From the NCBI RefSeq assembly GCF_000739735.1, contig NZ_BBJF01000004.1:558001-622000 (forward strand): a DNA stretch of 64,000 bases. Reading direction: 5' to 3'. How positions within the stretch are numbered: the stretch's first letter is position 1; the number at the start of each line of letters is the position of its first letter. The translations under genes and the position numbers were made by a program. This document shows, one piece after another, positions 34,580-43,681 of this stretch. Origin of the DNA: Paraburkholderia ginsengisoli NBRC 100965. GTDB lineage: Bacteria > Pseudomonadota > Gammaproteobacteria > Burkholderiales > Burkholderiaceae. The notes under the pieces are model-generated. The model saw only the letters and a program-made list of their open reading frames with translations. It had not been told where the DNA came from and searched no databases.

Positions 34580-35017
34580 ATGAACATGCGCACATTGATT
34601 GCAGCAACGACGCTCGCCGGTTTGGCTTTCTTCGGCGTGTCCCAGTCGACGTTCGCCGCCGGTGCGAATGCCACCGGCGGGCACGAAACGATCACGCCGG
34701 CGTTTGCCGAAGCGATCGCCAACGTACCCGGCAAGACGATGACCGCACTGGTGGTCGACTATGCGCCGGGCGGCAAGTCGCCGTCTCATCGGCATGGCCA
34801 GGCGTTCGTGGTGGGCTACGTGCTGTCGGGTGCGATCCGCAGCCGCGTCAACGATGGCGAGGAGCGTGTCTACCATGCGGGCGAATACTGGACCGAGAAG
34901 CCCGGCGCGCATCACACGGTCAGCGAAAACGCGAGCGCCACCGAGCCCGCGAAGCTGCTCGCTATTTTCGTGGCGGACACGAAGGACAAAAACCTCGTCA
35001 CGTTCGATAAGAAGTGA
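34580..35017 (+). CDS. secreted cupin-domain protein
   Basis: A 145-residue protein with a cleavable signal peptide (MNMRTLIAATTLAGLAFFGVSQSTFA, in pieces, cut after about residue 26) and a single cupin fold. The metal-site motif is SPSHRHGQAFVVGYVLSG (HxH...), followed by the second motif GEYWTEKPGAHHTVSEN. It should be periplasmic. GAGGAG precedes the ATG, and the gene starts 4 bp after azoR, so the two are co-transcribed. Related cupins are annotated only as cupin-domain proteins; the function is unknown. The conserved histidines suggest metal binding. Confidence 0.82.
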   Translation: MNMRTLIAATTLAGLAFFGVSQSTFAAGANATGGHETITPAFAEAIANVPGKTMTALVVDYAPGGKSPSHRHGQAFVVGYVLSGAIRSRVNDGEERVYHAGEYWTEKPGAHHTVSENASATEPAKLLAIFVADTKDKNLVTFDKK

Positions 35018-35130
35018 CCGGGCGATCCCCGGCAAAGCCGAAGGCGTGCGTGAAGCGCCGCCGACGTTTTATGTCCCGGCTGCCGCGCCATGCATTCGCA
35101 TGGCGCGGCGGTTACTTGTAGCGCCCTGCT

Positions 35131-35733
35131 TCACCGCGTCTGCGCGACGCCGTTGCCGACACGCTTGCAGATCGTGACAACCGACAGCAACACCAGCGCG
35201 CGCCACAGCCAATCTGCCCACGACGCTAGCGGCAAGCCCAACCCGGTCCACAAGCCGAACGCCCCGACCGCCACCGCGCGATCGCTCTTGCCGAGCGGTC
35301 CGTCATAGCGGCGAGTCGCGCCCGCGAGCGACCCGATCAGTCCCGCACATTCGACAATCACTGCGACCAGCGCGAATACCCAGATATCCGCGGGATTGAA
35401 TGCGGCAATTGCCAAAAATGGTAAAACGAGCGCAATGTCGGATATGACGTCGCCCAATTCGTTCAGATAAGCGCCCAATGCGCTCTTTTGCCCGAATTCG
35501 CGCGCCAGCATACCGTCGATCGCGTTTAATGCCATGCGTAGGAACAGCCAGACGGGAATCAACAGGAATAGCCGATAATCCGGCGCGCCGAGCGCCGCTG
35601 CCGCGCCGACCAGAATCGAGCCGAGCGCAGCCGTTATCGTGACCTGATTGGCATTCACGCCCGCGCTCGCCAGCCGCTGCACCAGCGGGCGCAGCAGGTT
35701 CTGGAACTTCGGTTTGAGTGCGTAGACGCTCAT
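35131..35733 (-). CDS. CDP-alcohol phosphatidyltransferase
   Basis: A 200-residue integral membrane enzyme. The signature D-G-x2-A-R-x8-G-x3-D-x3-D is seen in AIDGMLAREFGQ followed by LNELGDVISD. There are about six hydrophobic segments. Such enzymes transfer the phosphatidyl group of a CDP-lipid to an alcohol such as glycerol-3-phosphate, serine, inositol or ethanolamine; the acceptor is not evident. It is divergent from a PlsC-like and CdsA-like pair, as in the E. coli ynbA/ynbB region. Together they could make a dedicated phospholipid, which is inference. Confidence 0.85.
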   Translation of the reverse strand: MSVYALKPKFQNLLRPLVQRLASAGVNANQVTITAALGSILVGAAAALGAPDYRLFLLIPVWLFLRMALNAIDGMLAREFGQKSALGAYLNELGDVISDIALVLPFLAIAAFNPADIWVFALVAVIVECAGLIGSLAGATRRYDGPLGKSDRAVAVGAFGLWTGLGLPLASWADWLWRALVLLSVVTICKRVGNGVAQTR

Positions 35734-35771
35734 CGCTATTTAAATTGAGATAAAGGGAATAACCACGCGCG

Positions 35772-35960
35772 AAAATGTCAAAAACCCCCTCGCGCGGACT
35801 TTCTAAAAACGTCATCGTCATTTAAATACTCGAAAACGTCAAGAAAAGCGAAACGGCTATTTCAAATCTGGTGCGGTTCGCGAAAAATCGTCATAATCCG
35901 CGTCTGAAAGGCATCGGTTATTCGTGCTGGTGAATAAGGTAAATTGACAATTAAACGTCA
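35772..35960. promoter_or_regulatory. repeated AAAACGTCA-type elements in the divergent phospholipid promoter region
   Basis: Related 9-mers occur at 35772 (AAAATGTCA), 35806 and 35833 (AAAACGTCA, 27 bp apart) and 35952 (TAAACGTCA). The region is AT-rich and separates the phosphatidyltransferase from the acyltransferase gene. They may be sites for one regulator or a sigma-factor element. Confidence 0.4.
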
Positions 35961-35999
35961 CAGCCGCGTCGCGGCGCATCGTTTGGAGAGGCGCATTCA

Positions 36000-36629
36000 A
36001 TGAGTGTCTGGCACGCATGGCAGCGCGATTTTCTACTGGGCGTGGTGCGTCTCGTGGCGGGTGCCTATCCCGTCTGGCATCGCGGCGCGCCGAGCGCCAC
36101 GCAAAAAATCTACTTTTCGAATCACACCAGCCACATCGACACGCTGGCGATCCTCGCCGCATTGCCGCGCGAATTGCGCGGCCAGGTGCGGCCGGTTGCG
36201 GCACGCGACTACTGGCAGCGCGGCAAAGCCAAAGTCCATATCGCCAACGAACTGCTCAACGTGGTGCTGATCGACCGTAACAAGGAAGCCGACGGCGATC
36301 CGCTGGAACCGGTGCGCGAAGCGTTGCGGCTCGGTCACTCGATCATCATTTTTCCGGAAGGCACACGCAGCGCGAACGCGTTGCCGCAGCCGTTCAAAAG
36401 CGGCCTGTATCGACTCGCCGGCGAGTTCCCCGGGATCGAGCTGTGCCCGGTTTATCTGGAGAACCTTCAGCGCATCATGCCCAAGGGCGCGATCTGGCCA
36501 GTGCCGCTGATCTGCAAGGTGCATTTCGGCGGCACGATGACGCTCGCGGAAGACGAAACCAAAGCGGACTTTCTGGAACGGGCGCGCGAGCGGGTCGTCG
36601 AGTTGTCGCCCGCGCGACAAGAGCCCTGA
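36000..36629 (+). CDS. PlsC-like 1-acyl-glycerol-3-phosphate acyltransferase
   Basis: A 209-residue membrane-associated acyltransferase. The catalytic HX4D motif is NHTSHIDT near residue 42, the glycerol-phosphate motif is the IIIFPEGTRS stretch near 120, and a third block is ELCPVYLENL. It would acylate lysophosphatidic acid or a related acceptor to give a phosphatidate-like lipid. GGAGAGG precedes the ATG. The CdsA-like gene follows after 106 bp on the same strand and the phosphatidyltransferase is divergent, so the three encode consecutive steps acyl transfer, CDP-activation and head-group transfer. Confidence 0.87.
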   Translation: MSVWHAWQRDFLLGVVRLVAGAYPVWHRGAPSATQKIYFSNHTSHIDTLAILAALPRELRGQVRPVAARDYWQRGKAKVHIANELLNVVLIDRNKEADGDPLEPVREALRLGHSIIIFPEGTRSANALPQPFKSGLYRLAGEFPGIELCPVYLENLQRIMPKGAIWPVPLICKVHFGGTMTLAEDETKADFLERARERVVELSPARQEP

Positions 36630-36735
36630 TCGAACCGGCCCGCGCGCAGGTCAGGAGAACGGCGCCCGCATCCGGCCAGGACCAACGAACACAGCGCGCC
36701 CGACGCGCATATCGAACCAACGGACACCACACACT

Positions 36736-37665
36736 ATGAGAAGCGCGTTCTGGGAACTGATTGCCGGCGTGACCGGCTTTCTGGCGATTGCATCGGTGAT
36801 CGGCGCGATTCTCGCGTGGCGCGACGACGGCCGCAGCGCGACCATCGTCAATCTGAATCAGCGCATTCGCGCATGGTGGGGGATGATCGCCGTGATGGCG
36901 ATTGCGATCGGTCTCGGACCGGCGGCGACCTATCTCGTGTTCGCGTTCGTGTCGTATCTGGCGTTGCGCGAATTCATCACGCTCACGCCGACTTCAGCGA
37001 GCGACCACACCACGCTGTTCGTCGCGTTCTTCATTGCGATCCCCGTGCAGTACCTGCTGCTATGGGTCGACTGGTACGGGATGTTTTCGATCTTCGTGCC
37101 GGTGCATCTGTTCATCACGTTGTCGCTCGTGTCCGCGTTGACGCAGGATACGCGCGACTTCCTGAGCCGCAGCGCGAAGATCCATTGGGCGCTGATGGTC
37201 TGCGTGTACGGCCTGAGTTACGCGCCGGCGCTGCTGATTCTGGAGATCCCCGGCTATCGGGACGAAAACGCGCTGCTGCTGTTTTTCTTCCTGCTGGTGG
37301 TGCAGATCAGCGACGTCTTCCAGTACGTGGTCGGCAAGCTGTTCGGCAAGCGCAAGATCGCGCCGCAACTGAGTCCATCCAAAACGGTCGAGGGGTTCAT
37401 CGGCGGCGGACTGCTCGCCACGCTGGCGGGCGCCGCGCTCTACCGGATCACGCCGTTCAGTTTCGGCGCGGCGTTTCTGATGTCGCTTGCGATCGTGCTA
37501 GCCGGTTTTGTCGGCGGGTTGGTGCTGTCGGCCGTCAAACGCTCGCTCGGGGCGAAGGACTGGGGGTCGATGATCGCGGGACACGGCGGCGCACTCGATC
37601 GCGTCGATTCGATCTGTTTCGCGGCGCCGGTGTTTTTCCACCTGGTGCGCTATTTGTACGTGTAG
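36736..37665 (+). CDS. CdsA-like phosphatidate cytidylyltransferase
   Basis: A 309-residue membrane protein with about eight hydrophobic segments. It ends with the CDP-diglyceride synthase signature SAVKRSLGAKDWGSMIAGHGGALDRVDS (in pieces, near residues 258-286), including the KD and GHGG...DR.D residues. It activates phosphatidate with CTP. It is longer in the N-terminal part than housekeeping CdsA and resembles E. coli YnbB. Being beside a PlsC-like and a phosphatidyltransferase gene, it is probably a paralogue dedicated to that pathway; the main cdsA of these bacteria lies in the tsf-frr-dxr region, which is absent here. Confidence 0.87.
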   Translation: MRSAFWELIAGVTGFLAIASVIGAILAWRDDGRSATIVNLNQRIRAWWGMIAVMAIAIGLGPAATYLVFAFVSYLALREFITLTPTSASDHTTLFVAFFIAIPVQYLLLWVDWYGMFSIFVPVHLFITLSLVSALTQDTRDFLSRSAKIHWALMVCVYGLSYAPALLILEIPGYRDENALLLFFFLLVVQISDVFQYVVGKLFGKRKIAPQLSPSKTVEGFIGGGLLATLAGAALYRITPFSFGAAFLMSLAIVLAGFVGGLVLSAVKRSLGAKDWGSMIAGHGGALDRVDSICFAAPVFFHLVRYLYV

Positions 37666-37697
37666 TGAGCGTTGCAGTCGGCGCAGCCCGCGTCGCA

Positions 37698-38069
37698 TTA
37701 GAACTTTGGGTGACACTCGAAATTGACTGACGATGCGTGCTCCGACATCACCTGCACCCCGCTGACGGTTTCCATCGTGACGCTGGTTTGCATGCCGCGA
37801 CGCTCGCAGTAGTCGCGCGCTTCGCTCACTGCGTGCTCGTGCGCGCGCGCCCATGCCATGCGCCCGCCTGTTGCGCTCGCTGCGACTGTGTAGGTGCCGG
37901 GTTTGTCGGTGGCGACGACGTCGGTCGCCGATGCGCAGCCGACCAGGCTCGCGCATGCGACTGCTGCCGCGATGAAACCACGAATGCGCGTGAACGATGC
38001 GTGCGAGTCTGTTTGCGTGACGGATGCGTCGTCCTGTTCGCGCATCGCGCCGGAATGATGAGTGACCAT
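37698..38069 (-). CDS. small putative lipoprotein
   Basis: A 123-residue protein. After a polar start of about 30 residues comes a signal segment with lipobox LVGC (FIAAAVACASLVGCASATD), then a short domain (GTYTVAASATGGRMAWARAHEHAVSEARDYCERRGM and FECHPKF) with two cysteines that could pair. I chose ATG 38069; a downstream ATG at 38045 would give a more usual signal peptide. It converges with the CdsA-like gene. The domain is a recurring one in Burkholderia lipoproteins but has no known function. Confidence 0.65.
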   Translation of the reverse strand: MVTHHSGAMREQDDASVTQTDSHASFTRIRGFIAAAVACASLVGCASATDVVATDKPGTYTVAASATGGRMAWARAHEHAVSEARDYCERRGMQTSVTMETVSGVQVMSEHASSVNFECHPKF

Positions 38070-38340
38070 GTGAGACCTGTACTTTTTTTCTAGCGGATTA
38101 CCAAAGCGCAATTATCCGTAATCGCTAGCAGGAGATCAGCCTCGTCATCTGAAAACACTGTTGCGTGCCGCTTAACAATCCGTCGAAGATCGACGTGCGC
38201 GTCGACGCGTTATTTCAAATTCAAGCACGTCATCACCGAGCTTCATGCGACGCCCGAATGCGCCGCAGAGGCAATTGCGAATGGTCGGTCGCGTGACGGG
38301 AAGCAGGGAAACGCGAGCACGCGACCCGTCCGCCCCAGCC

Positions 38341-40857
38341 TCATTGCGACGCGCCGCTGCCGTTCGCCGACGCCCCTTCTCCGCCCTGACTTCCCGCATC
38401 CGGCGGCATCACGTCGTCCGGCGTGGGCGTCGGTGCGATAGCCGGTGCGCCGCCACCTCGCGCTTCACCATCGACCGCGGCACTCGCCGGCGCCGGCACG
38501 GAACCCGGCGCTGGCAGCAGCGGCGGCAACGCGCGCGCCCCGCCCTCGCCGCCGGTCACGGCGGACGCCGCCGACGCTGCTGCCTGGGGCTCAACCGGCG
38601 CCACTGGCGCCCGCCGCCCCGGCCCACGCGTCGCAACCGGCTTCTCCGGCTTGACCGGCGCCGCCGCAAACAACTGCTGAAGCCACTCGCGCAACCGGCC
38701 GGTACGCTCGGCGAACCAGCCCGGCTCCTGCGCCGTATCGAACTTCACGCGGCTATCGACCAGTCTTGAGCGCTGCGCGCGCTGGAAGAAGTCGCCGACG
38801 ATCGGCAGCGCGCTATGCGCCCCCTGCCCCCAGTAGTCGCTGCGCAACGTGACACGGCTGTCGTTGAAGCCCACCCACGCGCCCGCCACCAGTTGCGGAT
38901 GAATCAGGATGAACCAGCCGTCCGCGTTGCCCTGGGTCGTGCCCGTCTTACCCGCGACGTCGCCGCGCACGCCGAAGCGCCCGCGAATGCTCGCGCCGGT
39001 GCCGCGGCTCACGACGTCGCGCATCACGTCGACCAGCGTGCGGGCGGCATCGGCGGGTAGCTCCTGCTTCGCGGGCGCCGGCGCGAAGTCGGCCAGCACC
39101 TCGCCGTTGCGATCCTCGATCCGCGTGACCATCACCGGCTCGACGTAACCGCCGAGGTTGGCGATCGTGCCGTAGGCCGAGACCATCTCTTTCAATGTCA
39201 CCGGGCTCGTACCGAGCGCGAGCGACGGCACCGGGTCGAGTTCGCTGTCGCGCACGCCCATTGCGCGCGCGAGCCGCGCGACCTTGTTCGGACCGACCGT
39301 CTCCATCACCTGCGCGGTAATGCGGTTGCGCGAAAACGCCAGCGCGTCGCGCAGGCTGATCGCGCGCTCGCTCGGCTCGTCCTCGTCGCTCGGCTTCCAG
39401 ATCTCGCCGCCCGCCAGCGGAATTTCGACGGCCTTGTCGACGAAGGTATCGGACGGTTTGGCGCCGCCCTCGAAAGCCGCCGCGTAGACGAACGGCTTGA
39501 AGGTCGAGCCCGGTTGACGGCGCGCCTGCTGCACGTGGTCGAACGGGTCCTGGCTGAAGTCGCGGCTGCCGACCCACGCCCTGATCTGGCCGTTGCGCGG
39601 GTCCATCGCGAGGAAGTCGGCCTGCACGCGGGTCTTCGTGTCGCACACCGACTGCACGAGGCTGCGGTCGGACGCAACGCGCTTGAGCGCGTCGTCGTCG
39701 GTGAGGCCCGCGTCTTTCGCGGCACGGAACTCGGGCGTCTCGCGCAGGAAGGTCGGCAGCAGATCGCCGCCCTTCGCACATCCGGCACGCGCGCCCCACG
39801 CCGAGTTCGCGATGCCCTGCAACTGATTGCCCTGCAGCGTGACGGCCTGGGTCGCCATGGTCTGCAAGCGCGAATCGATCGTGGTCCGCACCACGAGACC
39901 GTCGGAGTAAATGTTGTAGTCGTTGCGATCGGCCCATGCGACGAGCCACTTGCGCAGTTGCTGCGCGAAGTGCGGCGCGGGTCCAGGCGGCTCGGTCTGA
40001 CGTTCGAAGTCGATGCGCAGCGGACGGCGTTTGAGCGTCTCGTAGGCCGCGGGCGTCAGCTTGCCGTACTTGACCATCTGCGCGAGCACCGTGTTGCGGC
40101 GATCCAGCGCGCGCTCCGGATTCAGCACCGGGTTGTAGTAGCTGTTGCCTTTGAGCATGCCGGTGAGCGTCGCGCTTTCGAGCACGTTCAGGTCGGACGC
40201 GGATTTGTCGAAATAGGTGCGTGCGGCCATCTCGATCCCGTACGCGTTGTACAGGAACGGCACGGTGTTCAGATAGGTTTCGAGAATCTCGTCCTTGCTA
40301 TACAGCGCCTCGATCTTGAAGGCCGTGATCGCCTCCTTGAGCTTGCGCGTCAGGTTCGGCGCCCGGCCGATCTCGTCTGGATAGAGATTGCGCGCGAGCT
40401 GCTGGGTGATGGTCGAGCCGCCCTGCCGGTCGCCCGAAAACGTGTGCAGCGCGGCCGACGCGGTGCGCCGCCAGTCGAGGCCGAAGTGTTGATAGAAGCG
40501 GTGATCCTCGGTGGCGATCAGCGCGTTCACCACGTTCGGCGAGATGTCCTTGAGCTTGACCCACTCGCGGTTGGACGGCTTGAACTCGGCGAGCAGCTTG
40601 CCGTCGGCCGAGAGGATCCGCGCCGGCTGTTCGATCTTCGCCTTGCGGATGTCGCCGATACCGGGCGTGAACGGAATCAGCAGCAGCGCGTACAGGATCA
40701 CCAGCACCGGCAGCGCGGCGCACGCCCATGCGCATGTCCGCGCCAACCCGCGGCGGGTCGGGTGACGCAGATGCCACAGCGCCTGTGCGATATGCGGGTT
40801 GATGAAGGTCAGCCATTTGTCCAGGGCTGCCAGAATCGAGGGGATGAGGCGCTTCAC
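38341..40857 (-). CDS. bifunctional penicillin-binding protein 1A
   Basis: An 838-residue class A PBP that polymerises and crosslinks peptidoglycan in the periplasm. After a cytoplasmic start comes one transmembrane segment (LPVLVILYALLLIPF), then the glycosyltransferase domain (IATEDHRFYQHFGLDWRR, GGSTITQQLARNLY, LNTVPF.YNAYGIE) and the transpeptidase with active-site serine in GSTFKP, SRN (FSRNRI) and KTGTT. An unusual Pro/Ala/Gly-rich tail of about 110 residues follows. I take GTG 40857 (MKRLIPSIL); a TTG 39 bp upstream is possible. It is divergent from fabV. Confidence 0.9.
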   Translation of the reverse strand: MKRLIPSILAALDKWLTFINPHIAQALWHLRHPTRRGLARTCAWACAALPVLVILYALLLIPFTPGIGDIRKAKIEQPARILSADGKLLAEFKPSNREWVKLKDISPNVVNALIATEDHRFYQHFGLDWRRTASAALHTFSGDRQGGSTITQQLARNLYPDEIGRAPNLTRKLKEAITAFKIEALYSKDEILETYLNTVPFLYNAYGIEMAARTYFDKSASDLNVLESATLTGMLKGNSYYNPVLNPERALDRRNTVLAQMVKYGKLTPAAYETLKRRPLRIDFERQTEPPGPAPHFAQQLRKWLVAWADRNDYNIYSDGLVVRTTIDSRLQTMATQAVTLQGNQLQGIANSAWGARAGCAKGGDLLPTFLRETPEFRAAKDAGLTDDDALKRVASDRSLVQSVCDTKTRVQADFLAMDPRNGQIRAWVGSRDFSQDPFDHVQQARRQPGSTFKPFVYAAAFEGGAKPSDTFVDKAVEIPLAGGEIWKPSDEDEPSERAISLRDALAFSRNRITAQVMETVGPNKVARLARAMGVRDSELDPVPSLALGTSPVTLKEMVSAYGTIANLGGYVEPVMVTRIEDRNGEVLADFAPAPAKQELPADAARTLVDVMRDVVSRGTGASIRGRFGVRGDVAGKTGTTQGNADGWFILIHPQLVAGAWVGFNDSRVTLRSDYWGQGAHSALPIVGDFFQRAQRSRLVDSRVKFDTAQEPGWFAERTGRLREWLQQLFAAAPVKPEKPVATRGPGRRAPVAPVEPQAAASAASAVTGGEGGARALPPLLPAPGSVPAPASAAVDGEARGGGAPAIAPTPTPDDVMPPDAGSQGGEGASANGSGASQ

Positions 40858-41018
40858 GCTTGCTACCGTCTGCCGGGAAAGGCGCAATCCTACCAAGATG
40901 CGCGGCGGCGGCGGATTTTTGCAAGGCGGCCGGCCAAACCAGTGCGCAAACCGGGATGCCGCGCCGGCAATAATCGCGGGCCACTATAATGTCGCCAAAT
41001 TCCGACAAGAGGTGCTTC

Positions 41019-42215
41019 ATGATCATCAAACCGCGCGTGCGTGGCTTTATCTGCGTTTCCACCCATCCGACCGGCTGCGGGGCCAACGTCAAGGAACAGA
41101 TCGAGTACGTGAACGCACGTGGTCCCATCGCCAATGGCCCGAAGAAGGTGCTCGTGATCGGCGCATCCACCGGCTACGGCCTCGCCGCGCGCATCAGCGC
41201 CGCGTTCGGCAGCGGCGCCGACACGCTCGGCGTGTTCTTCGAGCGCGCCGGCAGTGAAACCAAGGCCGGCACGGCAGGCTGGTACAACAGCGCCGCGTTC
41301 GAGAAATTCGCCACGGAAAAAGGCCTGTACGCGACCAGCATCAACGGCGACGCGTTCTCCGATGAAGTCAAAGCGCGCACCATCGAAGTCATCAAGCGCG
41401 ATCTCGGCCAGGTCGATCTCGTGGTCTACAGCCTCGCGGCGCCCAAGCGCACGCATCCGAAGAGCGGCGAAGTGTTCAGCTCGACGCTCAAGCCGGTCGG
41501 CAAGTCCGTGAATCTGCGCGGCATCGACACGGACAAGGAAGTGATCAAGGAAACGGTGCTCGAGCCGGCGACGCAGACCGAGATCGATCACACGGTCGCG
41601 GTGATGGGCGGCGAAGACTGGCAGATGTGGATCGACGCGCTGCTCGACGCGGGTGTGCTCGCGGACGGCGCGAAGACCACCGCGTTCACCTATCTCGGCG
41701 AGAAGATCACGCACGACATCTACTGGAACGGTTCGATCGGCGCGGCCAAGAAGGACCTCGACCAGAAGGTGCTGGGCATTCGCGAGAAGCTCGCGGCCAA
41801 GGGCGGCGACGCGCGCGTGTCGGTGCTGAAGGCGGTCGTTACGCAGGCCAGCTCCGCGATTCCGATGATGCCGCTCTATCTGTCGCTGCTCTTCAAGGTC
41901 ATGAAGGAGCAAGGCACGCACGAAGGCTGCATTGAGCAGGTGTACGGCCTGTACAAGGACAGCTTGTACGGCGCCGCGCCGTATATCGACGACGAAGGCC
42001 GTCTGCGTGCCGACTACAAGGAGCTCGCCCCCGAAGTCCAGGAGCGCGTGCAGGCGCTGTGGGGCCAGGTGACCAACGAGAACATCTACGAACTGACCGA
42101 CTTCAGCGGCTACAAGACCGATTTCCTGAGACTGTTCGGCTTCGAGATCGCGGGCGTGGATTACGACGCGGACGTCAATCCGGACGTGCAGATTCCGAAG
42201 CTCGTGCAGGTTTGA
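41019..42215 (+). CDS. fabV: trans-2-enoyl-ACP/CoA reductase FabV
   Basis: An NADH-dependent enoyl reductase completing fatty-acid elongation; naturally triclosan-insensitive. The 398-residue protein starts [20 protein letters not shown], has the Rossmann motif [16 protein letters not shown], and the catalytic Tyr-x8-Lys pair at Y235 and K244 ([10 protein letters not shown]), the same numbers as in Burkholderia FabV. The ATG at 41019 follows AAGAGGTGC. It is divergent from the PBP1a gene. It may be the main or a backup enoyl reductase; any fabI lies outside this window. Confidence 0.96.
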   Translation: MIIKPRVRGFICVSTHPTGCGANVKEQIEYVNARGPIANGPKKVLVIGASTGYGLAARISAAFGSGADTLGVFFERAGSETKAGTAGWYNSAAFEKFATEKGLYATSINGDAFSDEVKARTIEVIKRDLGQVDLVVYSLAAPKRTHPKSGEVFSSTLKPVGKSVNLRGIDTDKEVIKETVLEPATQTEIDHTVAVMGGEDWQMWIDALLDAGVLADGAKTTAFTYLGEKITHDIYWNGSIGAAKKDLDQKVLGIREKLAAKGGDARVSVLKAVVTQASSAIPMMPLYLSLLFKVMKEQGTHEGCIEQVYGLYKDSLYGAAPYIDDEGRLRADYKELAPEVQERVQALWGQVTNENIYELTDFSGYKTDFLRLFGFEIAGVDYDADVNPDVQIPKLVQV

Positions 42216-42386
42216 TGTGAGATGGCGGCGGACTCGCGCGATGCGGGTTCGTGGTTTTAATTGGCCGGTCGATGCGATGAACCGCCGGCCTCGCAAGGGC
42301 TGACGTGCGATGACGTTCGAAGCAGCCGAAGCCGCGCTGTGGCAGCTCGTGCAGCTCGTGCAGCGCCACAGCGGCCTGCCTCCCTG

Positions 42387-42731
42387 TCAGCAGGGAAACG
42401 CCCCTTGCAGCGAACGGAGAATCGCCAGCCCTATCGGGAAATCGTCGGAGATGCCCGGATGGTTCGCGAAGAACGCGTCGAGCAGCGGATAAACGGTCTG
42501 ATTGCCAATGGCCAGCGTTTGCGGCGGACAGAACAGCTGTGGCCGCTTCCTGGCGACCAGATCGCCGTTCGCCCAGCCATACGCGTTGATCGTACCGGTG
42601 ATGTACGCGGCGAAGACCGAGTTGTTATCCGCATGCGCCCACTTCTTGTATTGCGCCGCCGTCATCTCGGCATGGGCGTTCAAGGCGAAAAAGGCTGTCA
42701 GCAAAGCCAGCGCGAATGTCGAAAACCGCAT
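42387..42731 (-). CDS. Rap1a/Tai-family-like secreted protein (orphan)
   Basis: A 114-residue protein with a clear signal peptide ending AHA-E (MRFSTFALALLTAFFALNAHA in pieces). The mature part has the Rap1a/Tai-type layout: a helical YITGTINAYGWANG segment, the FCPP motif (QLFCPPQTLAIG), a helix before HP (LLDAFFANHPG), and the terminal LRSLQGAFPC. The two cysteines would form the family disulfide. Known Rap1a/Tai proteins neutralise type VI secretion peptidoglycan amidase effectors in the periplasm, but no effector or secretion gene is nearby here. The family assignment is by pattern only. Confidence 0.6.
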   Translation of the reverse strand: MRFSTFALALLTAFFALNAHAEMTAAQYKKWAHADNNSVFAAYITGTINAYGWANGDLVARKRPQLFCPPQTLAIGNQTVYPLLDAFFANHPGISDDFPIGLAILRSLQGAFPC

Positions 42732-42916
42732 CGTCGAACCTTCAATCTGTGTCGCAAAGGCGGCCATTGTAGGGGACTCGGGACCTGGTGCGCAGAAGCG
42801 TCGCGCAGGTGGGAATTCGTAAGCTGTCGCCACGGGTTTCTGTAAGCGGCGCGGGTTGCGTTCGCCTGTTGCGTCCGCGTGATCCGCGCCCCCCGCGTGC
42901 CTCATCGCGAGCCTGC

Positions 42917-43540
42917 CTACGGCGTGCCGTTGCGGCAGTAGTCGCGATAGCCTTCGCGTCCGGCCAGCCCCGCCATGTACCCGGCGACCGCCGGAAAATC
43001 CGCGTGTTGCAGCGGCGTGTCGAGCCAGCGGTTGACCGACAACGCGATCGGGATGTCCGCGAGCGAGAACGCCTGCCCCGCGATGAACGCCCCAGTGCAC
43101 TCCAGTTGCCCTTCGACCATCGCCATGTGCTTCGTCCAGTTCGCGCTCGACGACTCGATCTGCCGCCGGTCCTGATGCGCCGCCGAGTGCCGCGCCAGCG
43201 CGAGAAACGCATAGCTCCACGACCGATTCAACTCGCTCGCCTGCCAGTCGATCCATTGATCGCAGCGCGCGCGTTCGTGCGGATCGGCCGGGTAGAGCCA
43301 CTCGCCGCGATACCGGCCGGCCAGATAACGGATGATCGAGTTGGACTCCCACAGCACGAAGTCGCCGTCGCGAATCACAGGGACCATCGCGTTCGGATTG
43401 AGCGCACGAAATTCCGCGGCATCCGTCGAGCGAAATCCCGAACCCCAGTCCTCCTGCTCGAAGGACAGCCCGAGTTCCGCACAGGTCCACAGCACTTTGC
43501 GGACGTTGATCGATGAGGTCTTGCCGAGGATCTGCAGCAT
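42917..43540 (-). CDS. glutathione S-transferase family protein
   Basis: A 207-residue cytosolic GST. The N-terminal thioredoxin-like domain starts [24 protein letters not shown] and has the cis-Pro/glutathione segment [25 protein letters not shown]. The all-helical C-terminal domain has the [13 protein letters not shown]-capping region. I chose ATG 43540 (MLQILG); ATG 43558 adds MTTRRP. The substrate is not predictable. It shares its strand with the LysR gene upstream (141 bp), which might regulate it, and with the Rap1a-like gene downstream (185 bp). Confidence 0.87.
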   Translation of the reverse strand: MLQILGKTSSINVRKVLWTCAELGLSFEQEDWGSGFRSTDAAEFRALNPNAMVPVIRDGDFVLWESNSIIRYLAGRYRGEWLYPADPHERARCDQWIDWQASELNRSWSYAFLALARHSAAHQDRRQIESSSANWTKHMAMVEGQLECTGAFIAGQAFSLADIPIALSVNRWLDTPLQHADFPAVAGYMAGLAGREGYRDYCRNGTP

Positions 43541-43681
43541 AGGTCGTCGTGTCGTCATGTCGCCGCGGAGGTGTGACCGGATGAAAAGGCGGCAACGTGC
43601 GGGTTGCGCGGCGTCAGCGTGCAATGTGCCATCGGCGCGCGTAAAAATCCATGCGCTCGTGAGATCGGGCCAGTCTCGCCC

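Noticed and set aside
42331..42379. CAGCTCGTG tandem units inside an imperfect stem after fabV
   Set aside because: Only two and a half short units and a bulged stem without a T-run; could be chance in GC-rich DNA.
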